A stretch of DNA of 60,000 nt from Adiantum capillus-veneris. Taxonomy: Eukaryota > Streptophyta > Polypodiopsida > Polypodiales > Pteridaceae. The DNA lies in contig CM043942.1 of assembly GCA_014529385.2 (NCBI GenBank), positions 5,953,001-6,013,000 of the forward strand, given 5' to 3'. The position numbers were made by a program, and so were the translations under genes. A model generated the notes under the pieces. That model had not been told where the DNA came from and did not search any database. It saw only the letters and a list, made by a program, of their open reading frames with translations. This document shows positions 23,374-34,483 of the stretch, one piece after another (position 1 is the stretch's first letter; each line of letters starts with the position of its first letter).

Positions 23374-23595
23374 GGCGACGAAGAGATGTAGAAACAGAGA
23401 ATATTGAGCTAGGAACACCTTGAGAGTGCGATGCACAAAACAGAAGAAGCACACAAGTAATCGATTGCATGCACTAACCCACTCACAACGAGTTCCCAAA
23501 ATAGAGCGAGCCACGGTGTCGCAACCATCATTGCCCTTTTCTCGCTTTCCAAGATTGCATGCAAAAGGATTCCCAATCATTATTAGGGTGGCTTC

Positions 23596-23787
23596 TGAAG
23601 GAGTACGAGCGGAAGTGCGACGCGAGAGAGAGTGCGAGAAGAAGAGCACGACGATATGGTGAACTCGCTCTACTGTAATGTGTAGAGCATAGTGAGTTCT
23701 TATTAGGTTTTTACAAAAGAATATGTGTACATACCTGGCGGCTCGCCCACTTACCTGGGCGACCACATTGGGCTTTATACCCCAACA
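23596..23787 (-). repeat. TE-D 3' LTR
   Basis: 192 bp, TGAAGGAGTACGAG... to ...CCCCAACA on the plus strand, paired with 28761-28952. Confidence 0.96.
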
Positions 23788-23876
23788 ACCTCCCACTTAA
23801 AGTCCAATGTGGTACTTTAAGTGTGAGAGAAGCTACTATACAAGCTAATATACAAGAGATGTAGAGAAGTTATGTA

Positions 23877-26354
23877 CTACCCTACACCTAACTGCTTGCG
23901 AAAATGCGCAAAGCTCTTTGAGGGAAGTCCTTTTGTAAGTAGATCAGCAGGATTTTCTGTGGTGTGAACTTTGACAAGCTGAAGTTGCTTATCCTCGAGC
24001 ATTTCCCTGATGAAATGATACTTCACATCCACATGCTTTGTCTTTGAGTGATAAACTGGATTGTGAGCCAATTGTATAGCACTTTGACTATCACAATATA
24101 ACACAGGCATCTCTTCTTTGATTCCCAAATCTGTTACTAGTCGATTAAGCCAAATTGATTCTTTGCATGCCTCTGATGCTGCAACATATTCAGCCTCTGT
24201 AGTAGACTGAGTAACACAATCTTGTAATCTAGAACGCCATGATATTGCTCCACCAGCCAATGTAAAGACATACCCTGACGTAGACCTTCGGTTGTCTAAG
24301 TCACCTGCATAATCTGAGTCTGTAAAACCCTTTACACTTAGCTCCTGACTCCCATAGCATATACACATACTCTTTGTAGCTTTCAGGTATCTCAATATTC
24401 CTTTCACTGCCTCCCAATGTTTCTTGTCTGGGTTTGACATGTATCGATTTACTACTCCCACTGCAAATGCAATGTCTGGGCGAGTAGCAATCATTGCATA
24501 CATCAAACTACCCACTGCAGACGCATATGGAATCTTATCCATTTCAGCATGTTCTTCCTCAGACACAGGACAATCTTGTTTGCTAAGTTTCACATATGGT
24601 GGCAATGGAACACTCAATGACTTTCCCTTCTCCATATTGAAACGTTGCAAAAACTTGTCAATATACTCTGTTTGAGATAACCAAATCAACTTCTTTGATC
24701 TGTCTCTCTCAATGCGCATACCAAGTATATGACTTGCCTCACCCATGTCTTTCATGTCAAATGATTTTTCCATCTTTGACTTCAAAGCTGAAATTTCTTC
24801 CAAGTGCTTGCCAGCAATCAACATGTCATCCACATACAAAATAAGGATCAACCAACTACCATCCTTAGCCTTCTTTGTATATAGACAGTGATCGAACTCA
24901 CTACGTTTGTAGCCTTGAGAAAGCATAAACTTGTGGAATTTATGGTACCATGCCCTCGGTGATTGTTTTAAGCCATAAAGACTCTTTAACAACTGGCATA
25001 CCCAATCTTCCTTGCCTTTCTCAACAAACCCTTCTGGCTGCTGCATGTAAATTTCCACATCTAAATCACCATGCAAGAACGTTGTCTTGACATCCATTTG
25101 GTGCAACACCAAATCTAATATGGCAACCAATGCAAGAAAGCATCTCAATGTAGTCATCTTGACCACCGGAGAGAAGACTTCATCAAAGTCAATGCCTTGT
25201 TCTTGCTTAAAGCCCTTGGCAACAAGCCTTGCTTTGTACTTTGGCTGACTATCATGAGCAGTGATCTTATACCTGTAAACCCATTTACAAGGTAGAGCCT
25301 TTTTGCCCTGTGGTAATTTAACTAGCTTCCATGTCTTGTTTTTATGCAGAGCTGTCATCTCTGACTGCATGGCCAATTGCCAATTCCCGGAGTCCTTCAT
25401 TTGCACTGCTTCCTTGTAACATGAAGGCTCATTGCAATCAGTCAACATGACATAGTTCATAGATGGAACAAACCTATTAGGAGGTCGCGTGACACGTCCA
25501 GATCTACGCACAATAGGTGGCTCAGGCTCAGCCACAACCTGTGGTTCCACTCTATCCTGTCCTTGCTCCTCTTGAGCCCTGACATTTTGTCTTGCACGTG
25601 CAGGTCCATCTTCTTGGAAGACAACTCTTCTAATCTCCTCAACCCTCTCTGGTTTAGAATGATATTTGGATTCATTAAAGTGAACATCATTGCTGCGGAC
25701 AACCTTTCTGGATTCGGGATCCCAAAGTCTGTACCCCATCTCACCAGAATTACCATAGCCTAGAAAGATGCACTTTCTACTCTTTGGCTCAAGTTTGTTC
25801 CTAAATTCCTTTGGAACGTGAGTATATGCCTCATAGCCAAAGACTCTGAGATGCTTGTATGAGGGCATTTTGCCTGACCATACCATCTCTGGCACTGAAT
25901 CCTTCTGCAAAACCTTGCTAGGAGATCTATTTACAAGATGAACAGCTGTTGATACAGCTTCAGCCCAAAACCCATTTGGCAGTTGTGCATTAGACAACAT
26001 ACTTCTGACCTTCTCTTGTATGGTCCTATTCATCCTCTCAGCAACACCATTTTGAGGAGGATTGTAAGGAGCAGTAAGTTCACGTTTTATACCTTTTGAC
26101 TCACAAAAGTTCTGAAAGGCCTTTGAAACATACTCTCCACCATTGTCAGTGCGTAAGCATTTAAGCTTCTTGCCACACTGATTCTCCACAAGTGTCACAA
26201 ACGTTTTGAAGACACTAAACGCTTCATCCTTGTGCTTGAGAAAGTAAACCCATACTTTCCTCGAGTAATCATCTATAAATGTCATAAAGTAAGAAGCTTC
26301 CCCTAGAGATAGGTTAGGCATAGGTCCACACAAATCACTATGAACAAGTGCCAA
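23877..26354 (-). CDS. TE-D pol: integrase core, reverse transcriptase, RNase H
   Basis: 825 residues in one uninterrupted frame. Integrase core: ALVHSDLCGPM and FIDDYSRKVWVYFLK (first Asp), RTDNGGEYVS (second Asp), PPQNGVAERMNRTI (Glu). RT: VFSPVVKMTTLRCFL, MDVKTTFLHGDL, LYGLKQSPRAWY and the catalytic LYVDDMLIAG. RNase H: GFTDSDYAGD, STSGYVFTLAGGAISW, TEAEYVAASEA. All expected catalytic residues are present. The order INT-RT-RH is diagnostic of copia elements. The frame continues upstream into gag except for one TAG codon. Confidence 0.95.
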   Translation of the reverse strand: MALVHSDLCGPMPNLSLGEASYFMTFIDDYSRKVWVYFLKHKDEAFSVFKTFVTLVENQCGKKLKCLRTDNGGEYVSKAFQNFCESKGIKRELTAPYNPPQNGVAERMNRTIQEKVRSMLSNAQLPNGFWAEAVSTAVHLVNRSPSKVLQKDSVPEMVWSGKMPSYKHLRVFGYEAYTHVPKEFRNKLEPKSRKCIFLGYGNSGEMGYRLWDPESRKVVRSNDVHFNESKYHSKPERVEEIRRVVFQEDGPARARQNVRAQEEQGQDRVEPQVVAEPEPPIVRRSGRVTRPPNRFVPSMNYVMLTDCNEPSCYKEAVQMKDSGNWQLAMQSEMTALHKNKTWKLVKLPQGKKALPCKWVYRYKITAHDSQPKYKARLVAKGFKQEQGIDFDEVFSPVVKMTTLRCFLALVAILDLVLHQMDVKTTFLHGDLDVEIYMQQPEGFVEKGKEDWVCQLLKSLYGLKQSPRAWYHKFHKFMLSQGYKRSEFDHCLYTKKAKDGSWLILILYVDDMLIAGKHLEEISALKSKMEKSFDMKDMGEASHILGMRIERDRSKKLIWLSQTEYIDKFLQRFNMEKGKSLSVPLPPYVKLSKQDCPVSEEEHAEMDKIPYASAVGSLMYAMIATRPDIAFAVGVVNRYMSNPDKKHWEAVKGILRYLKATKSMCICYGSQELSVKGFTDSDYAGDLDNRRSTSGYVFTLAGGAISWRSRLQDCVTQSTTEAEYVAASEACKESIWLNRLVTDLGIKEEMPVLYCDSQSAIQLAHNPVYHSKTKHVDVKYHFIREMLEDKQLQLVKVHTTENPADLLTKGLPSKSFAHFRKQLGVG

Positions 26355-27857
26355 CTATGTATCTCTTCTACTGCTTCTATGCTTATGTGGCTGCTGTGTT
26401 TGCTTACCATACAGACAATGTTCACAGAATTCAAAATCATTAAATGAAAAGCCAAGCAAATAACCAGAACGAGACAAGATTTCCATTCCCTTCTTGGACA
26501 TATGTCCTAACCGGCTCTGCCACAAAGAAACGTTCGGCTGCTCGGTTACATTGATTACATTTTTAGAGACATTTGATACATAAATCATGTAAAGTCCTCC
26601 AGACTTTACTCCATGTGCTACTTTCATAGAACCCTTGGATATCTTCCACATGTTCTGTCCAAAAGTGGTGACGTAGCCAGCATCATCAAGTAAACCTGTG
26701 CTGATCAAGCTCTTTGTAATTGCGGGAACATGTCTCACATTCTTCAGCGTGAAAGAAGAGCCATTCTGAAACTTCAATTGAACATCTCCAACACCTAAGA
26801 TCTCACATGTCTGTCCATTGCCTAGCCGAACATGATCTTTAGTGGGCACATAAGAGGTAAACCACTCCTTGTTTGGAGACACATGAAGTGATGCCCCTGA
26901 GTCTATAATCCAGTCACTCAGTGCATTTCCATCAGATGCTGTAAGAAGAGCTGAGTCCATTGTATTCTTCAAGAAGTAGATGTCTCCTGACACTAGACTG
27001 TCATCCTCTGCAACAGTGTTTGTCACATTTCTTTCTTGAATCTTCACTGAGGACTTGTTCTTCTCACCATGGTCTTCAGCTTTCTCTTTGCCTTTTTCTG
27101 CTTTCCATTCTCTGCAGTCTCTTTTCATGTGACCCTTCTTGCCACAATGGTAGCATTCTATGTCACTCTTGCCTTTAACACTGCGGGACTTGCTACGAGA
27201 CTGATTCCTCTTTCCACCTTTGTACTTTTCTTTGGTCCTTCCCCTGACAACTAAGGCTGTTCCTTTGCCTTTGTCCATTGTCTTTCTATTGGTTTCTTCA
27301 GTAAGCACACTTCCTTCTACACCTGCTATGTTCAAACCATCTGGAGGTGCAGAATTACTCAAAGCTGTGCGAAAAGTGTCCCAACTTTCCGGCAATGTGA
27401 TCAACAGGAACATAGCTCTAACAGGTTCATCAAACTTGACACCTTGAGCTGACAACTGACTGTAGATTGTGTTGAATTCATTCAGATGATTGGACATAGG
27501 TGTCCCTTCTTTCATCTTCAAGTCAACAAGCTTCTTAAGCCAATATACCTGTGAAGCTGCACTCTGCTTCTCATAAAGATCACTCAGCTTTAACCATGCT
27601 TGATAAGCCGACATCTCGTCTGCTACATTGAAGTAAACGCTTTCTGCCAAAGTCAACATAATGGTAGAAAGTGCCAATTCATCCATTTCGCTCCATTCAT
27701 CTTCGTCCATATCTTCTGGTTTTATCCCCTTGAGCTTTATAGGTTTTATCTGCTTCTTTTGTACCAACACGTGCCAAATCTGCTTCTTCCACAATGGGAA
27801 ATTGGTTCCATCCAGCTTCTTGATATTGTAAAGAGCAATGTCCTGTGATCCAGCCAT
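26355..27857 (-). CDS. TE-D gag, protease and integrase zinc-binding region
   Basis: 500 residues from MAGSQDIALYNIKKLDG. Gag (UBN2-type) runs to about residue 180, a zinc knuckle CYHCGKKGHMKRDC near 235, and protease active site WIIDSGASLHV near 315, then the gag-pre-integrase segment with LGHMSKKGMEIL and FCEHCLYGK. It stops at TAG 26355-26357, exactly where the integrase core begins in the same frame. A single nonsense mutation is the simplest reading; regulated readthrough is possible but not supported here. Confidence 0.93.
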   Translation of the reverse strand: MAGSQDIALYNIKKLDGTNFPLWKKQIWHVLVQKKQIKPIKLKGIKPEDMDEDEWSEMDELALSTIMLTLAESVYFNVADEMSAYQAWLKLSDLYEKQSAASQVYWLKKLVDLKMKEGTPMSNHLNEFNTIYSQLSAQGVKFDEPVRAMFLLITLPESWDTFRTALSNSAPPDGLNIAGVEGSVLTEETNRKTMDKGKGTALVVRGRTKEKYKGGKRNQSRSKSRSVKGKSDIECYHCGKKGHMKRDCREWKAEKGKEKAEDHGEKNKSSVKIQERNVTNTVAEDDSLVSGDIYFLKNTMDSALLTASDGNALSDWIIDSGASLHVSPNKEWFTSYVPTKDHVRLGNGQTCEILGVGDVQLKFQNGSSFTLKNVRHVPAITKSLISTGLLDDAGYVTTFGQNMWKISKGSMKVAHGVKSGGLYMIYVSNVSKNVINVTEQPNVSLWQSRLGHMSKKGMEILSRSGYLLGFSFNDFEFCEHCLYGKQTQQPHKHRSSRRDT

Positions 27858-28760
27858 AGCTACGCTTCACAGTGGTTTACTTTCCTGGGAAAAATTCGGC
27901 AAAGTTTCCCCTGTAAACTGACCTCTAAACGAATATCAACCTGTCAAATGAACCAAGAAAGCTTCAGATTTTGCATAAATTTTGGCAGAGTCTCCTTTGT
28001 AAAATGGCTCTGGTGTACTCAAAAAACAGACCAAAAAATAGCTCAAAAAACACTGTCTCTCTGACACTGTAAGCTGCGGGTAAACCTGTCCTGCACCTGT
28101 ACTGTCTCTCACTGTCCTATCACTGTCCTGTAAGCATAGACTGTGACAATGCCTCAACGGCAGTAAAGCAAAGATGCAATCCCAACTGTCTAACTCACAG
28201 TCAATACATCCTAGCTGCCTATCTAAGGGTGCTCGAGGGATCGCTCCAAGACCTGTATCACCGAAAGGATCTCAAAATTCGAGAATCCCCCAACTCAATA
28301 AAACCTCACTCGACCCTCAACAAAGGCTGCAGTAAATCTGAGAGTACATAGACTTCCCACAAAGTCATACATCCACAAATTTCCCACTGTATGCTGTAAC
28401 CGCTGCGGCGGTTGTTTGCTGCGTGACTCACAGCCAGCAAACCCTCAACAGACATACATCATCTCTGACAATACATACCATGTGGAAGTACCTACAATGT
28501 CAGGATGAAATCTAGAATATCAAGCAACAAGCACAAGCTACCTGATGAACTAGTGGATGTCGCCTACAATCTGTGTGTAGATGCGCCCGTGTCGTATGTG
28601 ACACGCCTCCAAGAACTGTGAGCCGTCCTTCGATGTGTAGACAGCCACAAATCAACACTCTGGCCGTGTCTTCGCCTGTCGAATTTCACTCCAATCTGAG
28701 TTGGTGACTCTAGCGTCCTGCAGTGTTGCCCCAAGCCTCGATCTGAGCTCTGATACCAGT
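27858..28760 (-). other. TE-D 5' leader and primer-binding site
   Basis: About 900 bp of leader between the 5' LTR and the gag ATG, with no convincing ORF. The tRNA-Met-type primer site TGGTATCAGAGC (minus strand) is at the right end, next to the LTR. Confidence 0.75.
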
Positions 28761-28952
28761 TGAAGGAGTACGAGGGAAAGTGCGACGCGAGAGAGAGTGC
28801 GAGAAGAAGAGCACGACGATATGGTGAACTCGCTCTACTGTAATGTGTAGAGCATAGTGAGTTCTTATTAGGTTTTTACAAAAGAATATGTGTACATACT
28901 TGGCGGCCCGCCCACTTACCTGGGCGACCACATTGGGCTTTATACCCCAACA
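28761..28952 (-). repeat. TE-D 5' LTR
   Basis: 192 bp, paired with 23596-23787. It is followed on the plus strand by the GCTTC duplication. Confidence 0.96.
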
Positions 28953-29967
28953 GCTTCCGGCTCTTGTACTACACCAAAGGGGCACTGAATCGGGGTAGGC
29001 GAAACATAATGACGCAGTCTGAAACCATTGACCGGTACAGAAATTACCTCCCCCGCAAATCCGCCAAATAAAAAGAGATGGCCCCGCATGCTTTAAAGAT
29101 CCAAAATGGTCCTGACCACCGTAATTTAAGCTTCCCAGGCATCTTCCCAAGGCGGGAATTAAAGACAAGGACCAACTGTCCCCGGACAAATTGCCGTGCT
29201 TTCGGGAGATCCAGCCATTTTTTCCGCCTGGACTGTAGATCTTGCAGCACTGCAAAACTATGCAACCGCTCTTCGTCTAGTTCCTGCAAAACATCCAAAC
29301 GATAAATAACAGAATCTTTCGGAATAAGCCGATCCTCAATCAGCATCCGCAGACTCGGAATCACATGCTCCACTGGGGTAATTGCCTCAATGCCAAATGC
29401 CAACTTGAAAGGAGTCAATCCTGTTACCACTTTATAAGTTGTTCGATAGGCCCATAAGGCGGAAGGAAGTTTCACATCCCAATCCGTTCTATGCATATTC
29501 ACTAACTTTGTTAATATCCGAACCAATTGCTTATTAGTTGATTCCGCTTGCCCATTCGCTTGAGGATAATATGGAGAAGATTTCCTGAGCAGTACAAAAT
29601 AAAATTGTAGCATTCTCTCCATCACCTTATTCAAAAAATGACTTCCCCGATCACTAACCAGCTCAATAGGGCAGCCATATCTAGAAAAAATATCCTTATA
29701 TAAACACCCAGCCACAGAAACTGCAGTATTATCCCTCAAAGGCCATGCCTCCACCCATTTGGTAGCGTAATCCGTGACGGTCAAAATATACTTATTACCC
29801 GTGTGAGCTGCCACAGGTTTAAAAGGTCCAACAAAATCCAATCCCCACTTTTGAAAAGGCTCCAAGGGCAAAAACGGCTGAAAAGGCATTCTGGACCTTT
29901 TAGTAGGTTGCCCCATCCCCTGACACACATCACACTGTTGCACATAACTTCTCACATCCTGAAACAA
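28953..29967 (-). pseudogene. TE-C integrase, interrupted by TE-D
   Basis: Frame 29967-29044 carries the end of the zinc-binding domain (YVQQCDVCQ), the core with WGLDFVGPFKP, LVSDRGSHF and YYPQANGQAEST (D, D, E) and a C-terminal SH3-like region (LRWSGPFWIFK). Near 29050 a frameshift separates it from the usual end (GEVISVPVNGFRLRHYV), which stops abruptly at the TE-D insertion at 28953 and resumes at 23595. The catalytic core itself looks complete. Confidence 0.88.
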
Positions 29968-29973
29968 TGTAGG

Positions 29974-30807
29974 TCACCATAATCCGGATCGGAGAACCTT
30001 TCGAGCCGTGATTAATGCTGCAAAGTGGCCTCTCGCAATACCGGTATGGACTTCCTCCAAAACCGCTTCCTGTTCTTGTGGTAGCACACATCTGAGTAAT
30101 ACATCCGCCCTCGTACGATAATAGAGCTTCCCCATAATAATCTCAAAATTCCTGCTTCTGATAGCCATACGTTTCCTCTGATGACTGGACAAGAATGAAG
30201 GCATTTCGCCACTGTCGAGAAAATGAAACATCTCCTCATACCATGTCCATGGAATGCTAGGAATGACCCTTGCCTGTTGCGGAACTACCGTATCCCCTGT
30301 AACCACACCTGTTAGAAACAGAGACGCATCCGGAAATTCATCAGCTACACCCGTCGGCGGCTCACCGGAATCTAACCTGGATAGGTAGTCAGCCACCGCA
30401 TGCTGAGCTCCTGGACGATGTATGACTTCAAAGTCAAATTCCTGCAGCAAAAGCACCCATCTGGCCAATCTTCCCGTCAAATTCTGTTGACGTACCAGGT
30501 ATAAAAGAGCCGAATGATCCACATGGAAGAAAAACCATCGACCCAACACATAATGCCGAAACTTCTTCACTGAATAAATCATCCCTAAACATTCCATTTC
30601 TGTTATTGAATAATTCCTTTCTGCGGATGATAATCGTCTGCTGGCATAATAGACAAGCCGGAACCATCCTTGACTTTGTTCCTGCATCAACACACTGCTA
30701 ATCGCTCGGTCCGAAGCATCCACAAACACATGAAAATCCTGACCCCAATTCGGAGGAAGCATAATCAGAGCTTTGGACAGCTGAAGTTTTAATCTCTGAA
30801 AAGCCAA
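29974..30807 (-). CDS. TE-C RNase H and connection to integrase
   Basis: 277 residues: VFVDASDRAISSVLMQ, LVYYASRRLSSAERNYSITE and HVDHSALLYL are Ty3 RNase H motifs; VIHRPGAQHAVADYLSRL leads to the integrase zinc domain. Separated from RT at 30817 and from integrase at 29967 by single stops in the same general coding path. Confidence 0.88.
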   Translation of the reverse strand: MAFQRLKLQLSKALIMLPPNWGQDFHVFVDASDRAISSVLMQEQSQGWFRLVYYASRRLSSAERNYSITEMECLGMIYSVKKFRHYVLGRWFFFHVDHSALLYLVRQQNLTGRLARWVLLLQEFDFEVIHRPGAQHAVADYLSRLDSGEPPTGVADEFPDASLFLTGVVTGDTVVPQQARVIPSIPWTWYEEMFHFLDSGEMPSFLSSHQRKRMAIRSRNFEIIMGKLYYRTRADVLLRCVLPQEQEAVLEEVHTGIARGHFAALITARKVLRSGLW

Positions 30808-30816
30808 ATCACATTC

Positions 30817-31584
30817 CTACGTCCATTCAAAATCTTTAGCATGCGCTACCTGAGTAATCGGGATTGCCAAATGCGCGACAAACCTCAAATGCTTCCCATG
30901 CCAACGAGCTTGGCCCAAGAAAACCTGACACTGCTTTTGGTTCACCGGTGGAGGTGCTTCCATAATTGCGGCTATTTTATCCGGATCCACGAAAATGCCC
31001 TCCTCGGAAATTATATGCCCCAATAGCCTACCACTACGAACAGCAAATGCACACTTTAAAGGATTCAAGCTGAATTTCACCTCTCTACATTTCATAAAGC
31101 ATAACCGTAATTGCTTCAAGTGCTCTAATTGCGCTCCAAAAACACTGAGATCATCCAGAAAAATTCTCATGAAATCCGTCAAATAAGGACCAAAAATTTG
31201 AAACATATCCCTTTGAAAAGTTGAAGGCGCATTCCGCAATCCGAACCACATCACTGTGCATGCAAACACACCCCATGCGGTAATAAAAGCTGTTTTTGGC
31301 TCATCTCGCAATGCCATTCTTATTTGGTTATATCCACTAAACCCATCCAGAAAAGTATACATCTCATGTCCTGCTACATCATCCAAAATAGAATCCAGAA
31401 ATCGAAGAGGAAAAGGATCCGCATTCAATTTCCAGTAATCCACACAAATTCGGATTTGCTTGTTTTTCTTTGGTACCACCACAATGGGAGAAATCCACTT
31501 AGGATTATCAATAGGGGTAATAAAACCCACCTTCAAAAGACAATCAATTTTCATCTTAACTTGCTTTGCCACATTCGGATTCAT
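30817..31584 (-). CDS. TE-C reverse transcriptase
   Basis: 255 residues with ISPIVVVPKKN, RICVDYWKLNA, FLDGFSGYNQI, GLRNAPSTFQRDM and the catalytic IFLDDLSVFG, then LLGHIISEEGI. Trp stands for the usual Arg in CVDYRKLN. The C-terminus ends at a TAG/TAC break before RNase H. Confidence 0.9.
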   Translation of the reverse strand: MNPNVAKQVKMKIDCLLKVGFITPIDNPKWISPIVVVPKKNKQIRICVDYWKLNADPFPLRFLDSILDDVAGHEMYTFLDGFSGYNQIRMALRDEPKTAFITAWGVFACTVMWFGLRNAPSTFQRDMFQIFGPYLTDFMRIFLDDLSVFGAQLEHLKQLRLCFMKCREVKFSLNPLKCAFAVRSGRLLGHIISEEGIFVDPDKIAAIMEAPPPVNQKQCQVFLGQARWHGKHLRFVAHLAIPITQVAHAKDFEWT

Positions 31585-31596
31585 CCTATATGAGTG

Positions 31597-32939
31597 CTAC
31601 TTCACTGGCACCGCATCCGGTTTCAGATTTATCGTATGCTGATAAAACTTAGGGTCCAATCCCTGCATATCCGCATATTCCCATGAGAAAACATCCTTAA
31701 ATTCTGTCAGCAACGTAATCAAATCGCCTCTGAAACTTGCCTCAAGCTGCTTATTAATATATATGGGCCGCGACTCCGCTTGATCCTGAAGAAAGACTTT
31801 CTCCAATTCATCTTCTTTAACCCTTGTAATTTTTCCCATCTGTGCTTCAAACGCACGTTCTTGTTGAATAACGTCCTCCAATGATTCAGGACTTGGCAAC
31901 TCTTGGTGTTGCTCCCCTATCCCTGCTGGAGCTCCTGAAACCCCCACCGAGTTCCCCTTCGGAATCAAAGAAATATCTGCCAGATATAAGGAAACCAAAT
32001 CCGGGTTAGCTTTCAGAAATTGCTCCTCTTCATGCTCTTCTAATCCTTCCACCATATTTACGGTCTCTGCTATCACAGGCCATGCTACCTGAACTGGTTG
32101 TCTGCATGTGCTCAACATCACTCGCACTTTCCTTCGACCCTTTTTTACTGTAAGCATATTTGCTTTTCAATTATGCTTTACCCTGGCTTGTCTTAACCAG
32201 GGTCTCCCCAAGATAATGTGATAATCCTGACTATGATCCTCAATATTCAAGACTACTAAGGAAACAACAAAAGATAAGCCCGCAACATCCAAGACATGCC
32301 CCGAAGTAACCACACTGGTTGCACTCTTCTTTGATCTGCCATGCAGACTACAAAGGGTGTAGGCTCCCAATCACTGAGTCCAAAAAGCTCACAAGCTGCT
32401 TAAGTAATAATGTTTACTCCCGCTCCTCCATCCAATAGTACCTTGTCAATGTATGCTCCATGATATCTAACTGAAAGCTCCGGAATGCGGGTATCTGTGA
32501 TTCTATTAGCCGGCAACGGGGATGAATCATCCTCCTCACCTTCAGCTTTCGCGATGGCTACTTCTCTCAGCTCTTTGGACTTTTGTCTTGGCAAGGCATT
32601 ATGAAAATTCGGGACCAATTTCAGTAATGAACCCAAAGGTACTTGTATTGGTGACTTGAGGACCTCTTTCCAAACTGAATTCCAATACTCTTCTCTAGTA
32701 TCATCCTTGTTTCCAACTTTTCCTTCCTTTGTTTCCAGTCCCACGGTCGATGGTCCTGATAATTTCAATGGTGGTGCGGACTGTGGCAACCAGGTGACAA
32801 TCTTTTTTCGCACTTCTTCTTGAGCCATCCAATCCGGAATCTTTTCATTGGGTGTTGGGACCACATTTTTACCAGATCGCGTGATTAATGAAACCACCGG
32901 ATCAGACTCCTCCAATCCTTCAATCGGAACCATAGCCAC
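31597..32939 (-). pseudogene. TE-C protease region (DGGAG type)
   Basis: 32939-32400 ends with SVRYHGAYIDKVLLDGGAGV and NIIT, a retropepsin active site of the D-G-G-A form. After a stop at 32400 other frames continue (32370-32167 with MADQ-like loss of frame, containing YHIILGRPWLRQ, the C-terminal LGRPW motif). 32157-31597 leads into RT (FSWEYADMQGLDP). Several frameshifts and stops show decay. Confidence 0.78.
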
Positions 32940-33008
32940 ACTAGGCTATTTCCTTGCAGCGCGTTCCTGCTTATTCCGACCATATTCCATAGCTTCAGTA
33001 CACTCAGA

Positions 33009-34439
33009 TTACCAGTGCCCATCCCCCAAACAGAAAAGGCATTTCTTGGGTCGATTAGGATCTCGGCCACCTCTTCCGTGACCTCGTCCTCCCACTTGAC
33101 CCCGTCCTCCTGCTTGACCTTGCAAAGGTGTCTCTGATGTATGAGCATGAGCCATCGCCATCGCCACAACATGCTCTTGTCCCTGCCGTGTCTGTGGTGG
33201 ATGCCATGTAGAAGAGTCTTGACTTTGACGACCCCGACCATTGAAATAACATTCCATTGTATTATGAGTATTGGTCGTGCAAATCGCACACCACTTTTGA
33301 TTCATTGCGCACTCCTGAGCAACATGGCCCGGATTCCGACACTGGGTACACCATAGTTCCTTCAGACTTTTAACCACCGCAATAGATTCCATCGATCCGG
33401 ATGAAACACCTTTCCCGTGACGCTGGGAATTTTTTCGAGGTGTTTCCTCCGACTCTTTCCCCGAATCGCTGCTTCTTGAGTCTAAGGAATTTGATGCTGT
33501 GGACTCCGACTCCGAACTATCACCGCCGCTGTTTTGTGACTTACGATGAGATTTCTTCCTCTCTTTTTTCTTTGATTTCTTTGGGGATTCCGTATCCTCC
33601 AAAGCTTCTCCTGCTACTACAGCCCTAGCAATTATATTATCCAGTGGAGTAGTTACCTTATCCACTATTGCCATAGCAGTTCTGAGATCCTTGTTGAGTC
33701 CCCGCAAAAAATAATCATTCAACACCTTTGCTGCCGGCCTTTGTGCCTGAGGTACCCTCTGCAAAAGCATCCAAAATTTTGCAGCATAATCCTCCACTGG
33801 CAACGACTTCTGCCGCAGCGTTCAAAGCTTTTCCAAATGTTGAGGGACCGTATTTTCCGTTCTAAACCTTCATAAGAACGCTCTGGATCTTTCATCATAC
33901 GTTTGAGAATGATCATCAGGGTATTCCGACAACCATTTAGCAGCTTTCCTTGAGAGTGTAGATTCAAATACTGATTGTTGATGGAGAGGGGTCACCACCC
34001 CAGGATGATTCAATCCATAAGCTTTATTAAATTGGTGAAAATATGCATCAGGGTCTTCTCTGGAAAGACCTCAAAACCGGCTATACTTAATCTGAGGATG
34101 TGCCATCGTTCCTTGCCCAATTGTACCTCCCCCCGGAAAAAGCTGTCGAACACTAGGAGGTGGGGACAGTGGCGGAGACACCCCCGGACTGCTTACCGGA
34201 GACGGTGGTGGAGCCACATGTGTGGGTGAGGGTGAATGTACGGCAGGAGGACATGACTGACTGCGTGGAGTATGCCGCGCCCGCCGCAACCACCTACCAC
34301 GCACCGAACTTGGTGATGGAGATACAGATTCCTCAGCCTGCGGTGTAGAAAAAACAAATTCATCCGAATCACCTCTCCTCCGATGTCTTCCTACAATAGG
34401 AACCACAGGGTCACGAGGACCCTGCGACCTAGTGCACAT
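33009..34439 (-). pseudogene. TE-C gag
   Basis: Starts MCTRSQGPRDPVVP at 34439 with a Pro/Ser-rich N-terminus. The next frame (33967-33719 region) includes LSEYPDDHSQTYDE-type capsid text, and 33803-33009 carries PVEDYAAKFWMLLQRV, an RNA-binding Lys/Ser tract, and CCHC knuckles CTQCRNPGHVAQEC and CAICTTNTHNTMEC, with a third, CLFCLGDGHW, cut by a stop. At least three stops or frameshifts. Confidence 0.82.
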
Positions 34440-34465
34440 GCATATTCATCGCAGGTCGCCCATCA

Positions 34466-34483
34466 TGCATCGTGGTCGCCATA
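34466..34483 (-). promoter_or_regulatory. TE-C candidate primer-binding site
   Basis: Two bases inside the 5' LTR on the minus strand is TGGCGACCACGATGCA. It begins with the TGG expected opposite a tRNA CCA end. I cannot name the tRNA. It differs from the tRNA-Asp-like site of TE-F. Confidence 0.45.

Larger units (their letters stand above)
23596..28952 (-). mobile_element. TE-D: Ty1/copia LTR retrotransposon, nearly intact
   Basis: A 5357-bp element with 192-bp LTRs (28761-28952 and 23596-23787) that differ at about four positions. The target duplication GCTTC is at 23591-23595 and 28953-28957. The primer site TGGTATCAGAGC (complementary to initiator tRNA-Met) lies just inside the 5' LTR on the minus strand, at about 28746-28757. 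Gag and pol share one frame broken by a single TAG at 26355-26357. It is inserted in the integrase/3' ORF junction of TE-C and is the youngest full element in the window. Confidence 0.96.
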
